Below are positions 22,940-33,600 of a stretch of 64,000 bases of DNA, one piece after another. Made by a program: the position numbers and the translations under genes. Where the stretch lies: positions 1,240,001 to 1,304,000 of the forward strand of contig OZ218956.1 in NCBI GenBank assembly GCA_965112735.1, written 5' to 3'. Source of the stretch: Phaeosaccion multiseriatum. Lineage: Eukaryota > Ochrophyta, other classes. Within the stretch, counting starts at the first letter, position 1; every line of letters starts with the position of its first letter. The notes beneath the pieces were generated by a model, which saw nothing but the letters and a program-made list of their open reading frames with translations, was not told the DNA's origin and did not search any database.

Positions 22940-25185
22940 CCGAAAAGAGAAGAGGCGCCTGCGTTAGCCTAAAGGCACACGGGAGAGGGCACAATACACA
23001 CCCACCCACCCACACATACACGCACACACGCTCACACACACACATACACACACACACATACACACACATACACGCATACATACACCCACCCACACATACA
23101 CCCATCTACCCACCCACATCCACACACCCACGCACACACTCTCACACACACGCGCTACGAATCACCAACTTGCTCACCTCCTTGAGAGCCGCCGACGCCA
23201 ACGTGTTGGAGGTGCTCGGCAGCAGGTGGTGAGCGGCCTCCAGGCACGGGATGAAGATGCAGTTGGAGAGGAAGCGACACACCATTTGAAAGAAAGAAGA
23301 TATCCTAACCACGTAAGCAAAGAGGGGAAAGGGCGAGGGGAAGGTGGTGAGGGGTTGGGGTGGGGACTGGGGGCTTGTGGTTAGTGGCATACGGGCATAC
23401 TTGAGGGCAAGAATTTGGTGTTCTGTAGCTTGCTCCCTCGGCGGGGGGGGGGGGGCGGGGAGGGGAGCGTGCTGCTGTGTGATCAACTGCTGCTGTATCA
23501 CCAACTGGCGTACCTTTGCTCGCGTTCCTCTCCCTCCTGCTGGAGCACTGCCGTACACCTCCGTACGGCATCGCTGCAATAGCCGAAGACCTTATCAAGC
23601 ACACTGGTGCGGAGAGGGCCTGGGAGGGAGGGGGGGAGGGAGGGAGACGGAGAGGCAGAGAGTGCAGAAAATTGCGGGTCACGGGTGGGAGCAGGTTCAG
23701 CGGGTCGGAGTTGGTGTTCGTCCTGTCGTCGTCACAACATGTTGGTTGTCTGTGTCTGTCGCTTCGTCTTCGCCATCGCCATTCATTCACTTCCTCCCTC
23801 CCTCCCTCCCTCCCTCCCTCCCTCCCTCACCTGCCAGCAAGCTGCTATAGCTCACTATCCTGTCCACTCGCACCACGGGGAAGCTGTCGAGACTCTGCAT
23901 GCGTGTCGCCCCTCCAGTGGCTCTGTACTCGAGCACTCCACCCCCCACCCCCGACTCCCCCCCCCCACCGCTGCCGCCGCTGATGCCTGCCTTCAATGCG
24001 TTCATCTTGTCGACCACCGCGGAGGCGGAGGGAAGCGGAGTCTTGGGCGCGTCCCCATTGCTGCTGTCGTTGTTGCCTCCTGTCTGCGCCCCGCCCTCCC
24101 ATACTGAGACCATGACCTCGTACAGGCTTTGAAGGAGGTATCTGAAGGTGGGGAGGAGGAAGGGAGGGAGGGAGGGAGGGAGGGAGAAGAGGAGGGGGGA
24201 GGGTGGGCAGCAGTGCCACTTTTGTGTTAAGGCGAATGTGTCCATGGCAACCCGTCAAGACCTCGCCCCTCACCCCTCACCCCTCACCCCTCACCTCGTC
24301 TCCTTCTGCGGGTAGGCTGAGCGGTGCTCAAAGAAGAGATGTCTGGCCTGCTCGTCAAGATACTTCCTCAGTGCTGCTCCTGGACTGCTGAAGCCCCCCT
24401 CCGCCCCCTCGAGGTCCTCCTCCCCCACCTCCCTCCTGCCGTCTGCTGCATCGATGATACTGCCGTCTCCAATGGCGGGTGCTGCTTGACATGTTTTGGT
24501 TCATGTGTGTGTGTGTGTATGTGTGTGTGTTTGGATGGAAGAGTGTGTGAGAGAGGGGGAGAACGTAAATCATTAGACTCTGTCTGTCTCTCTGTCCCGT
24601 CTCTCTCCCTCCCTCCCTCCCTCCCTCCTCCCCTTTCTGTACTCTCCCTCCCCTGCCAGTCCTCCACCCCCCCCTGCTCACCCACACGCCACTCTGCCTA
24701 GAAAGATAAGGTCTGCCTCACCTGCCGAGCCCCTCCCCTCCCCTCCCCCCGCCCTCTCCTCTCCGATGAACTTCTGAGCTTTGAGCATGTGAAACAGTGC
24801 CCATGTCTGCTGCTCCACCGTACACAGACAGTCAAGGTAGTCGGGCAGCGGCAGAGGTTCCACCGGAGGCTGCGGAGAAAGCACGCCCTCTACTCGCGCC
24901 TGTGATACGCAAACGGAGGGATGGGATGGGATGGGACAAGAGGGAAGGGGGTGAACATGGATGGCAGTGGGCATGGCAGTATAGCTTCTAGGGGTATATG
25001 CGACCAGTACAGCATCACCACCCCCCCCCCCCCCTCTCCCCGCCATCCACTGCCGTCCACTGTCATTCGCCGCTCCACCCACACAGGCACGCACGCACGC
25101 ACGCACGCACGCACCTGCACTCCGTAGACGGGGTCGTTGAGGATGCGCTGCAGCAGAAGCCGAATCACCTGAAGGGGCGTGTGTG

Positions 25186-25218
<33 letters not shown>

Positions 25219-26482
25219 TGTGCGTGTGCGTGCAAGTGCAGGTGCGGGTGCGTGTCGTCAGAATTTTGTCTTCGAAGCCTGCCATACCCTCTCCCCCCCC
25301 CTCCCTCCCTGGGGCCCAGACTCTTCCCCTTTCCCTTCCCCCCTTACTTTGGCGACAAGGGGCGGAGGGAACACTGTCTGGATCAGCGCAAACTCCTCCT
25401 GACACAATGAAATGACCCTCCCGAACAGCGCTGAGAGAGAGTCATAGGCCACCGTGCCGCTGCCCGCCCGGCCGACGCCTCCCTCAGCTCGAATCAGCTT
25501 TTGAGAAACCACGAAGAACACATAGCGGCCTTGCAGGTGCTCGCCTTTACCACACGTTGAGAGTGGAGAGTGGGGGGAGGGTTGGGTTGGGTTGGGTTGG
25601 GTTGAGTTGGGTTGGGTTGGGTTGGGTTGGGTTGGGTCACAGTCAGCCGGTCTCGCGCGTGCAAGACGCCAAAGCCGAAGCCTTGCACCTTTAGAGGACT
25701 ACGAGCAAGGAGCTTTAGGACAAGCAGCAGCAGCAGTCGGTGATACAGCAGCAGTAGCAGCCGTAGCAAATAGCAGCGGTTGGTGATCAGCAGCAGCGTC
25801 GCCCACCTTGGTTGAGGAGGAAGAGAATGTCAGACACCTCCCGCATGAAGGACGCCTTGGGGGGTATTTGGCCCGCCGCTCGCTCGAACAGGTCCAGCAG
25901 CTCCTGCACAGCAGTTGGTGATACAGCAGCAACAACAACAGCGGCAGCAGGAGGAGGAGACCGTCACAAATGAAAAAGGGATCGGGGGGTGAAGAACGGA
26001 CAGCAGCAGTCTCCCACAGGCAGAGAGATTCTCCTCTACTACCACCTACTTTCCTACCTACCTTCTCTCCCTTCCTCCACCCCTCCCTTCCATCCTCCCT
26101 CCCTACCTACCTACCCACCCACCTTCCCATCTCCTTCCTTCCTATCTACCTGCCTACCTACCTACCCCCGCTAAACCCATCCATCCATCGATCTTACTGC
26201 TGGGGCATGTAGGGCCTAACCAAAACTGAAACTGACACTGACACTGACACTGACGGACAAACTGCAAACTCACATTCTCCAGGAAGTCACTGTAGGCCTG
26301 AATCTTGCGAATGGTTGGCTGCATGTGCTGGGCCTCGAGCTCAAAGGTCACTGCCTTAATCTTGGCGATCATGGCGGCTCCCTCTCTGCGCTGGTCGGGG
26401 TCGCTGAAGATGGGGGGCAGAGCGGCCATCTGTGGAGGTGTACGCATGGAGTGTATGCGTGTGTGTGTGTGTGTGTGTTGTG

Positions 26483-26516
<34 letters not shown>

Positions 26517-26535
26517 AGGTGCGTAAGTGGGGGCC

Positions 26536-26570
<35 letters not shown>

Positions 26571-28142
26571 GAGGGTGGGTAGGGTGGTTGGTGGTTGACC
26601 CGCCTCAGTCCAGTCCACCCCGCCATCAGTGATATCACGGTATGATTGATCGAGTAACGTTCAACTCGACAACCCCCGCTTCTATTTGAACGAGCAAAGT
26701 TCAACTAGACAACCCCCCTTTCTAATGGAGCGAGTAAAGTTCAAGTAGACGCCCCGCCCCCCCCCCTGTCCGCCCCGCCCCGCCTGTGGCTCACCTGCGA
26801 CTCCATAAGGGCGGGCTCATCTCCGAAATTGTCCGGCAGAGCTTCGAAGTCGCTAAAGTAGTTGAGCAGCTGCCGAGCTTCCGCCGCTCGCACCCGCTGT
26901 GCCTCCATCTTCTGCAGCCTGTACACACACACAGAGAGAGAGATACACACACAAAGAGGGTGAGAGGGAGAGAGAGAGAGGGGGGGGGCGTTATACGTTA
27001 CGGTGCACACGGGACAACAGCACAGAAGGAAAAGAACAGAGAAGGAGCAGATGGGCACAAGCACGCTCAGCGGTCAGAATGAAGGAGCTAGAGGATAACG
27101 TTGGGGAGCCGGTCCCTGTCGCTCTCTTGTCCCCCTCACCCCAGGTGGTACCCATCGACCCTCCCACCCACCCAACACACATATACACACCTATCACCAA
27201 TGCGTACGGCATTCTCCGCCACCTCTCTGAAGCGATTGTCGACGCTCTGCAGCTCCGTGGTGGTGTCGTAGAGGCGGGTGGAGTGTGCGCTAATTCCCTC
27301 CAAGTAGTCATTCTCTAGGCTAGACACTTGACTGCTCAGGGATGACGTCTCGTCCTCCACCTACCACGGATGTGTGGAGGGTGGTGGGGGGGGGGAAGGA
27401 GGGAGGGAGGGAGGCAGGGTGAAGGGTAGGGTGGGGATCAGTGGGGAGCAGGAGCGGCAGTCAGACGATGACACCAGACGAAGGCACCAGACGGACGGGC
27501 ACATGGAAGCATCATCATAGCCTAGGCCGCAAGAGCATATTAACCCCGGCGGACACTACTGGACAGACAGACTGACTGACTGATATAAGGACAGACAATG
27601 CTTTGCGTGTGCTACCATGGGATCTTTGGCCTGCCAGTGGCGGCACTCACTCATCACTCAGCCACCCACTCCCTCCCTCCCTCCCTCCCTCCCTCCCTCC
27701 CTCCCTTCCTTCATTCCTTCCTCACCTCGACCTTCATCCTCCGTAGCATGCTGTGGGTGGTGGTGAAGAGCTTCTTGAGAGCGTGAGGGTCCAGCGCCAC
27801 AACGTCCCCATCGAGATTGTCTGCGATGTAGGGCTGAGTCAGCACCTGCACGAGCTTGGCCTGATCGAACTCCTCCGGGGTGCTCTCGTTGATCAGCCCG
27901 TGGAACTCCCCCTGCTCTCGCACCTTGCGCTCCACCTCAGGGTCCACACCCTCCTCGTCCTGCTCTGTGTCGCTGGTCTCATCCTCGCCCTCCACAATGG
28001 CGAGCTCGCCGATGTTGCCCAACCTCCCCCCCGTCCTCATGGAGGAGCCTCCCGCTCGTCTGCTACTTGATGCGCTGCTGCTGCTGCCCGAGTTGCTGCC
28101 TCCTTTCCATGACCGATTCCTCGACCTCCCCGGGCTGCTCAT
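20017..28142 (-). CDS. SEC10: Exocyst complex component Sec10 (EXOC5)
   Basis: Subunit of the octameric exocyst that tethers secretory vesicles to the plasma membrane. Eighteen exons in gene order: 28142-27726, 27360-27191, 26918-26795, 26429-26274, 25903-25807, 25544-25348, 25168-25115, 24899-24722, 24481-24295, 24141-23831, 23619-23514, 23304-23178, 22828-22628, 22374-22285, 21987-21808, 21362-21312, 20518-20337, 20170-20017. They total 2982 nt, 993 aa, all in phase and GT-AG. Recognition rests on SVDNRFREVAENAVRIGDRL with QRVRAAEARQLLNYFSDFEA (N-terminal Sec10 coiled coil), DPVYGVQ, YLDCLCTVEQQTWALF, and C-terminal LTNLFLVPPENLGSLMD with DIVKYCRMRSDYF. The length exceeds animal Sec10 (about 700 aa), partly through Ser- and Gly-rich insertions. 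The exon 9 acceptor is a tandem CAG/CAG site. Introns hold the largest satellites of the window. The assignment to Sec10 is by recalled family pattern, not alignment. Confidence 0.82.
20528..20908. repeat. (TGTGG)n pentanucleotide satellite in SEC10 intron 16
   Basis: About 75 TGTGG units with CGTGG, GGTGG and TGTG variants. In SEC10 sense this is CCACA, ending at the CAG acceptor of exon 17. Confidence 0.95.
20974..21180. repeat. (GTGA)n array in SEC10 intron 16
   Basis: GTGA units with GGGA and ATGA variants; four GAGTGAATGAGAGTGAG-like sub-blocks show higher-order duplication. Confidence 0.9.
21419..21651. repeat. (GGCA)n followed by (GTCA)n in SEC10 intron 15
   Basis: About 12 GGCA units pass directly into about 40 GTCA units, with a duplicated 68-bp sub-block around GTTAGTCAATCAGTCA (21513 and 21567). 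Confidence 0.93.
25577..25637. repeat. (GGGTT)n pentanucleotide array
   Basis: Twelve GGGTT units with one GAGTT, in SEC10 intron 5. Confidence 0.93.
25729..25935. repeat. Cluster of dispersed TTGGTGAT motifs with CAG flanks around SEC10 exon 5
   Basis: Copies at 25736, 25779 and 25913 have the form CAGCAGTTGGTGATACAGCA or a one-base variant, and bracket the 97-bp exon at 25807-25903. All three are antisense to SEC10. Confidence 0.85.
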
Positions 28143-28733
28143 CGTGAGTAAGTAGGAGGGTCGGGGGCGCTCCTGATTCTTTGCCCTGCTCTGCCCTTGC
28201 CCTTGCCCTTTCTCTCTCTCCGTCTCACTCTCTCACGAAATCATCTGCGCCCTCCGCTGGCCCGCTCCTTCTCTCCCGGCCTTTACCTTTCTGGTTTCCT
28301 CTACCCCCGCAGCAGGTAACCCATGAGTTCAGGCAGGTGGGGAGGTGAAAGAGAGTAATAATGATCGGGGGGGAAGGGGAGGAACAAGCAAGGCCGTGGA
28401 TTGCCATCTGCCTGATCCTTGTCAGGCCGCCAAGGCGGCCTCAATTCCGCCTTGTCCACCTCTTTGTCCAGTGCTCTCCACCACTCCCGAGGTACATGAT
28501 CTGTGTCTCTTCCTCCTTTAGTATGGAGTAGAGCGGGAGAGTGCACTGAACCTTTGTGGGGGAAGTGCGGGGAGAAAGCAGCCCCAAAGCGATTTGAAGG
28601 CGAATCTACGACCCAGGGAGAAGGAAAGGACGGGTTGGACGCGCTGCAGCAGTAGCCGGGGACGAGGACGACGAAGACGACGAGGAGGAGGAGGAGGAGG
28701 ACTTGGGCGTGGAGAGAACAAGACTTCGCAAAA
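28143..28733. promoter_or_regulatory. Shared upstream region of SEC10 (-) and the MORN gene (+)
   Basis: 591 bp separate the two divergent start codons. The MORN ATG at 28734 has a favourable AAAA context. Neither strand shows a convincing exon. The segment should contain both promoters; no core element was identified. Confidence 0.5.
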
Positions 28734-30295
28734 ATGTCCATGATAATCACTCTGGAGGGGAAGATCTCGATTCCCGGAATTACCAAGGAAGTGGAAGGGG
28801 GGGCGGCGGGTGCTGCGGAGAGTGCGGCTGACGGGACTGGAGCCGCTTCACAGACGAGTCCAGGTGCTGCGGAAGTGGTAAAAGGAGACGAAGCGGGGGG
28901 GACTGTGGCTGGGGAAGCAGCACCGCCAGCCGTCACCCCTCGGTCTCGGTCGAGGAGTAGACCGAGAACGCCCTTCCCGCCGCCCAATCCGCTCGCTGTG
29001 TCATGGAGCGGGGCTTGGCAATTCAAGAAGGACAAGGCGCCCAAGAACGCGTTCTACTACGAGTTTTGTGGGCCCACGGTGGGAGATGGTAGCGGCACTA
29101 GTGGCGCGGGAGCTCCTAGTCGTGAGGATCGTGGAGTTAGGCTCGATGAGCAGGGTCATGTGCAAGCCTCCCCTCCCCCACCGTCAGTCGTGGCCTCATC
29201 GTCGACGTCGCCTGCAGCGCCTTCTCCATCGGGAGGAACGGCAATAGCGGCAGCTGGTGATGGCGATGGTCCACCGCCGGACGCAGCAATAGCACGAGAT
29301 GCACCGCTTGTGGAAAGGAGGCTCTCGGAGGGAGACCTTGCATCATCCGCAGTAGCAGCACGAGAAGCAGCAGCAGGAGCAGCTGCAGCCCGGCAGGAGA
29401 ATGGCAGCCAATGGCATTCGGGCGGCGGGGGAGAACAAGCAATGGACGCTACCACTACCACAGCCGCCCTGGCTGACGGGAAGAGTACTGGAAACGACGA
29501 GGGCGAGGCGGATGGAAGCAGCACCAACAGTAGCACTGCCCGCCTCAAACCCCCTAACCTAACCATTGATATGAGCCTCGTCCAGCCCTGCCCAGTGAGC
29601 ATGGAGGGATCCTCTGCCTTGGCTTCTGCAGCTTCTGGGCATGGTCTGCCATCGTCCATGGCCTCCGCCGGAGGAGGAGGAGGAGGAGGAGGAGGAGGAG
29701 GAGGAGAAACCCCGGTTGGCTTTGCTCCTCAGTCTACGCCGCGCTCGGTGGGCGGCTTTATGCTTCCTTCCACATCCTCTCTCTCCTCCCCCGCTCTCTT
29801 CCCCTCCTCCTTCCCCTCGTCATCCTCCTCCTCGGCATACGGTCACCAGCAGCAGCACCCCCAGCACGATCAGGAGCAGCAGCAGGAGCAGCAGGAGCAG
29901 GGGCAGGAGCAGGTGCACCAGCCGCTGCAGAGCGTTGTGGTTGGGGTGGTGGGGGAGGACGGAGTGACAAACAATCGCACGGTCGACCCTACGCTGTACG
30001 GCAAGGGGAAGCGCCTGCCTTCTGGCCTGTGGAGGGGCTGGTTCACGAACCGCCAAAAGGGAAATGACGAGCATGTGGCAGAGACCTTCAACTTGGTCCT
30101 GGGTGCAGGAGTGACTGAATGGCCCAATGTGGATGTCGGTGTCGATGTCGCGACGAGGAGTGCTGATGCTGCTCCACTGGGGGGCAGTACTGGCGACGCG
30201 ACGGCGGGAACAGCAGCAGCTGGTGAACCGGCAGTCGGTGATACGGCAGCAGCAGCAGCAGCGCCAGAATCGGCAGCAACCTCATCAGATCCGGT

Positions 30296-30346
<51 letters not shown>

Positions 30347-30614
30347 TAGTGATGCAGCAACAGGAGGGTCTAATCTCCTACCGGTGTCTGGGGAGGGTAG
30401 CAACAGGTTCGGCAAATTCACCCTCACAGGCACACTCAACACGCACTCTCACGTCGTGTGTGTGACTCGCACCTACTTCCAAGTGAGCGGCGTGGGACGC
30501 AGCAGGGGGGGGTCAGGCAGCGGCGGCTCTCACAAGAAGAAGCGTTCCACACCGACAGACCTCAGTGCAAGTGAGTGGGCCTGGGGAAAGGGCTCAAGAG
30601 GCCAGGCAGGCTGT

Positions 30615-30666
<52 letters not shown>

Positions 30667-33600
30667 GGGGGAGGGGGGTAGGTGGAGTGCCCAATCCCCT
30701 GCCCACTTGCTATCCATTCCTCGACCCCATCCCCTGCCCACTCCCTACACCCCCCCCTACCCACTTGCTACCCACCCCCCTACTCACTCACTTGTCCTTC
30801 CTACCCACCCACTGCAGTCAACGGCCCAGGTGGCCGGCCCCAGTCACTGGCAGAGGGGCGGTCCAAGCGGCAGCGAATCGCCACATTGGCGGTCAATGAA
30901 GACATGTACTTCACCACAGGTAGGTACAGTGCCGTCCAGTGTGGAGGAGGGGGCGGTGAGGAAGGATGGGAGGCATAACGAGAGAGAGAGAGACAGAGGT
31001 GGCGAAGAAGAGTGAGAGGGGTGAACGAAGAGAAGGGGAAAGAGATGGAGAAGGAGAGTGAGAGGGGTGAACAAAGAGAAGGAGGGAGAGGATAAGAGAG
31101 AGTAGGTTATGGTCCCCAGGAAGAACATGTAGGGCCGTATCAAGAAGTGACACAAAGCCACAACCCCCCTCTCCTCTCTGAGATGTGACGGCTCTACATC
31201 TACCCTGTGCCTCTGTGCTTCTTCTCTGACTTGAACGTGACTTGACATTTCTCTTGTCCCCTCTTTTGGTGTGTGGCTCTCGTCGCAGGGGTGCCGAAAG
31301 GCGTCATGGGAGGGCAACAGCCTCACCCGCAGTCTGTGCACTACCTCACTAGCCAGGCAACCTCTGCCGGAGGAGGAGCAGGTGGTGGTACGGGCGGCGG
31401 ACTCACATATGGCGCAGGGGGAGGGGGGCTGGGAACTCCAGGGAGAGGGCAGACCGGCGGGGGCTCAGGCAATGTGAGAGGAGAGGAGGAGGGGAGTGGG
31501 GGGTGGATGGGCAGGTGGGTGCGTGCGTGCGTGCGTGTGGGCGTGTGTGCGTGCGTGTGTGTGTATTTATGCGTGCGTGTGCGCGGTGTGTGTTGTTGGG
31601 GATGCGACTAATGACAAAGCATGGCGCCTCCCTCCCTCCCTCCCTCCCTCCCTCTCTCTCTCTCTCTCGTGTGTGTCGCAACTCTTTGTCTCGGGTATTG
31701 TGTTGCTGCATCATTCTGAACCGGTCCAAACGCTCCTCTGCCGTGGGAGCAGAAGAGGAAGCACGGGGGGGACAAGAACAGCGCCAAGAGAGACAAAGAC
31801 AGAAAGAGGGTGAGTGAGTGAGTGAGTGAGTGAGTGAGTGAGGGAGTGAGTGATTGAGGCGAGAGGGGAAGGAGGTAGGTAGGGAGGGAGAGAGCCGTGC
31901 ACTTGTGCCGACGCTAAGGGGGTGGTGATTGCCGGACAGCAATGCGTGTGTATAGCTCGTCACTCTTGCTTTGCCGCTCCCCGAAGCTTTGCTCTTCTCT
32001 GACGCGAGCTTTATGCTACACTTCTATCCGAGTATTAACCCTCCACCCCCTCCTCCTTTCCCTCTCCCCCCCCCCCCCCTCCTCCTCCTCCTCCTCCTCC
32101 TCCTCCTCCTCCTCCTCCTCCTCCTCCTCTCCCCCCAAACGTCCTCTTACTCAACTCCAGGGGGGCTCGTCTACTCCCTCCTCCAACTCCCTCGCCGCCC
32201 AGTCGTTCCCCTACTCGCACTCCTACTCCCACCACCATCATCACCATCACCATCACCACCACCACCACCACTCACCCCACCATCACCACAAGCACTCGCC
32301 TCACTTTAAGCAAGAGTACTTGTCCCAAAGGGGCCCAGGAGAGATTCTCGCGGCCTCAGAGCTCCGGACTCTGCTTGGTGCGGGCGGAGAGGGCGACCAG
32401 GACGAGGTGGGGTCGGGGGGAGGGGGGGGGGGAGGGGGGAGAGACCTGCTCCCGCTCTCTGGGCCTGGGCTGGAGAGAGAGAGAGGGAGAGAGACAGGGA
32501 GAAAGAGAGGGAGAAACAGAGATCGAAGGGCTGATCAATCCTTGTTGCCTTGTTGCGTTGTGCCTCGTGTCTCGTGCACTACATCCATGTGTCGGTATGA
32601 GTGAGCAGGTCTTGAAGGACGCCATCGACCACCTGGAGCTAGAAGGAGGGTCCCTTGTCGCGGAGCATCAGCAGCAGTTGGTGATACACCAGAATGGATG
32701 GACATCACCAGGAATAGCTTCTCCATCGCCCGGAGGAGGAGCCAGAGAAGGAGGAGGGGGAGGGGGAGGAGCAGGAGGGCAGATGCTGCAGGGAATGGAT
32801 GGAGCTGGGGTGGTGTGGACAGGGGGGGGTGGTGCTCAGACGCCGACGACAGGGGGCAGCAAGAAGAAGAAGAAGCAGAGCCGAGAGGTGTATTGGAAGG
32901 TGAGTGTGCGGCGGGTGAGGTGGTGAGGCGGGCCCTGCGCTTGGGGCGGGGGAGGGAAGCACAAACGAGCAGGAGGGAAGGTCGCACAGGCAAGCAAACA
33001 GGCAGGCAGGCAGGCAGGCAGGCATGGAGGTAGGATTCCTCGCAGCTATCCCTCTGAACGCCCCCGCCTCTCCCTTTCTCCTCCCCCCTCCTCCTCCACC
33101 TTCTCCTCCTCCTCCCCTCCTTCCCCCTCCTCCTCCTCCTCCTCCTCCTCCTCCTCCTCCTCCTCCTCCTCCTCCTCCTCTCCTCCTCCTCCTCCTCCTC
33201 TCCCTTTCTCTCCAGAGTGCTTTCTTCGATGAGGAGCTGGGTGAGGTGTACGAAGGAGGATGGCTTGGTGGGTATCGAAGCGGTCTCGGTGTGTGCGTGT
33301 ACTCACCCACGAACAACATCTACGAAGGCATGTGGCGCAAGGGCAAGGAGCACGGCAAGGGGGTGCTGCGACTGCCAGATCGACGTGTGATTTATGATGG
33401 GGAGTGGTGGAATGGAAAGATGTGCGGCAAGGGGACATTCCACCATGCTACTGGGGACGTGTATGAGGGGGAGTGGAAGGACGGGTTCAGACAGGGCAAG
33501 GGCGTGTACATCAGAGCGAACGGAGCGAGGTGGGTGGGTGGGTGGGTGGATGGGTGGGTGGGCGAGTAGGTGTGTGGAGCATATGTGTGTGTGGATGTGT

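Noticed and set aside
27191-27200. ATTGGTGATAG in SEC10 exon 2 as a further copy of the dispersed motif
   Set aside because: It encodes the conserved IGDR of Sec10 and lacks CAG flanks, so the similarity is probably chance.
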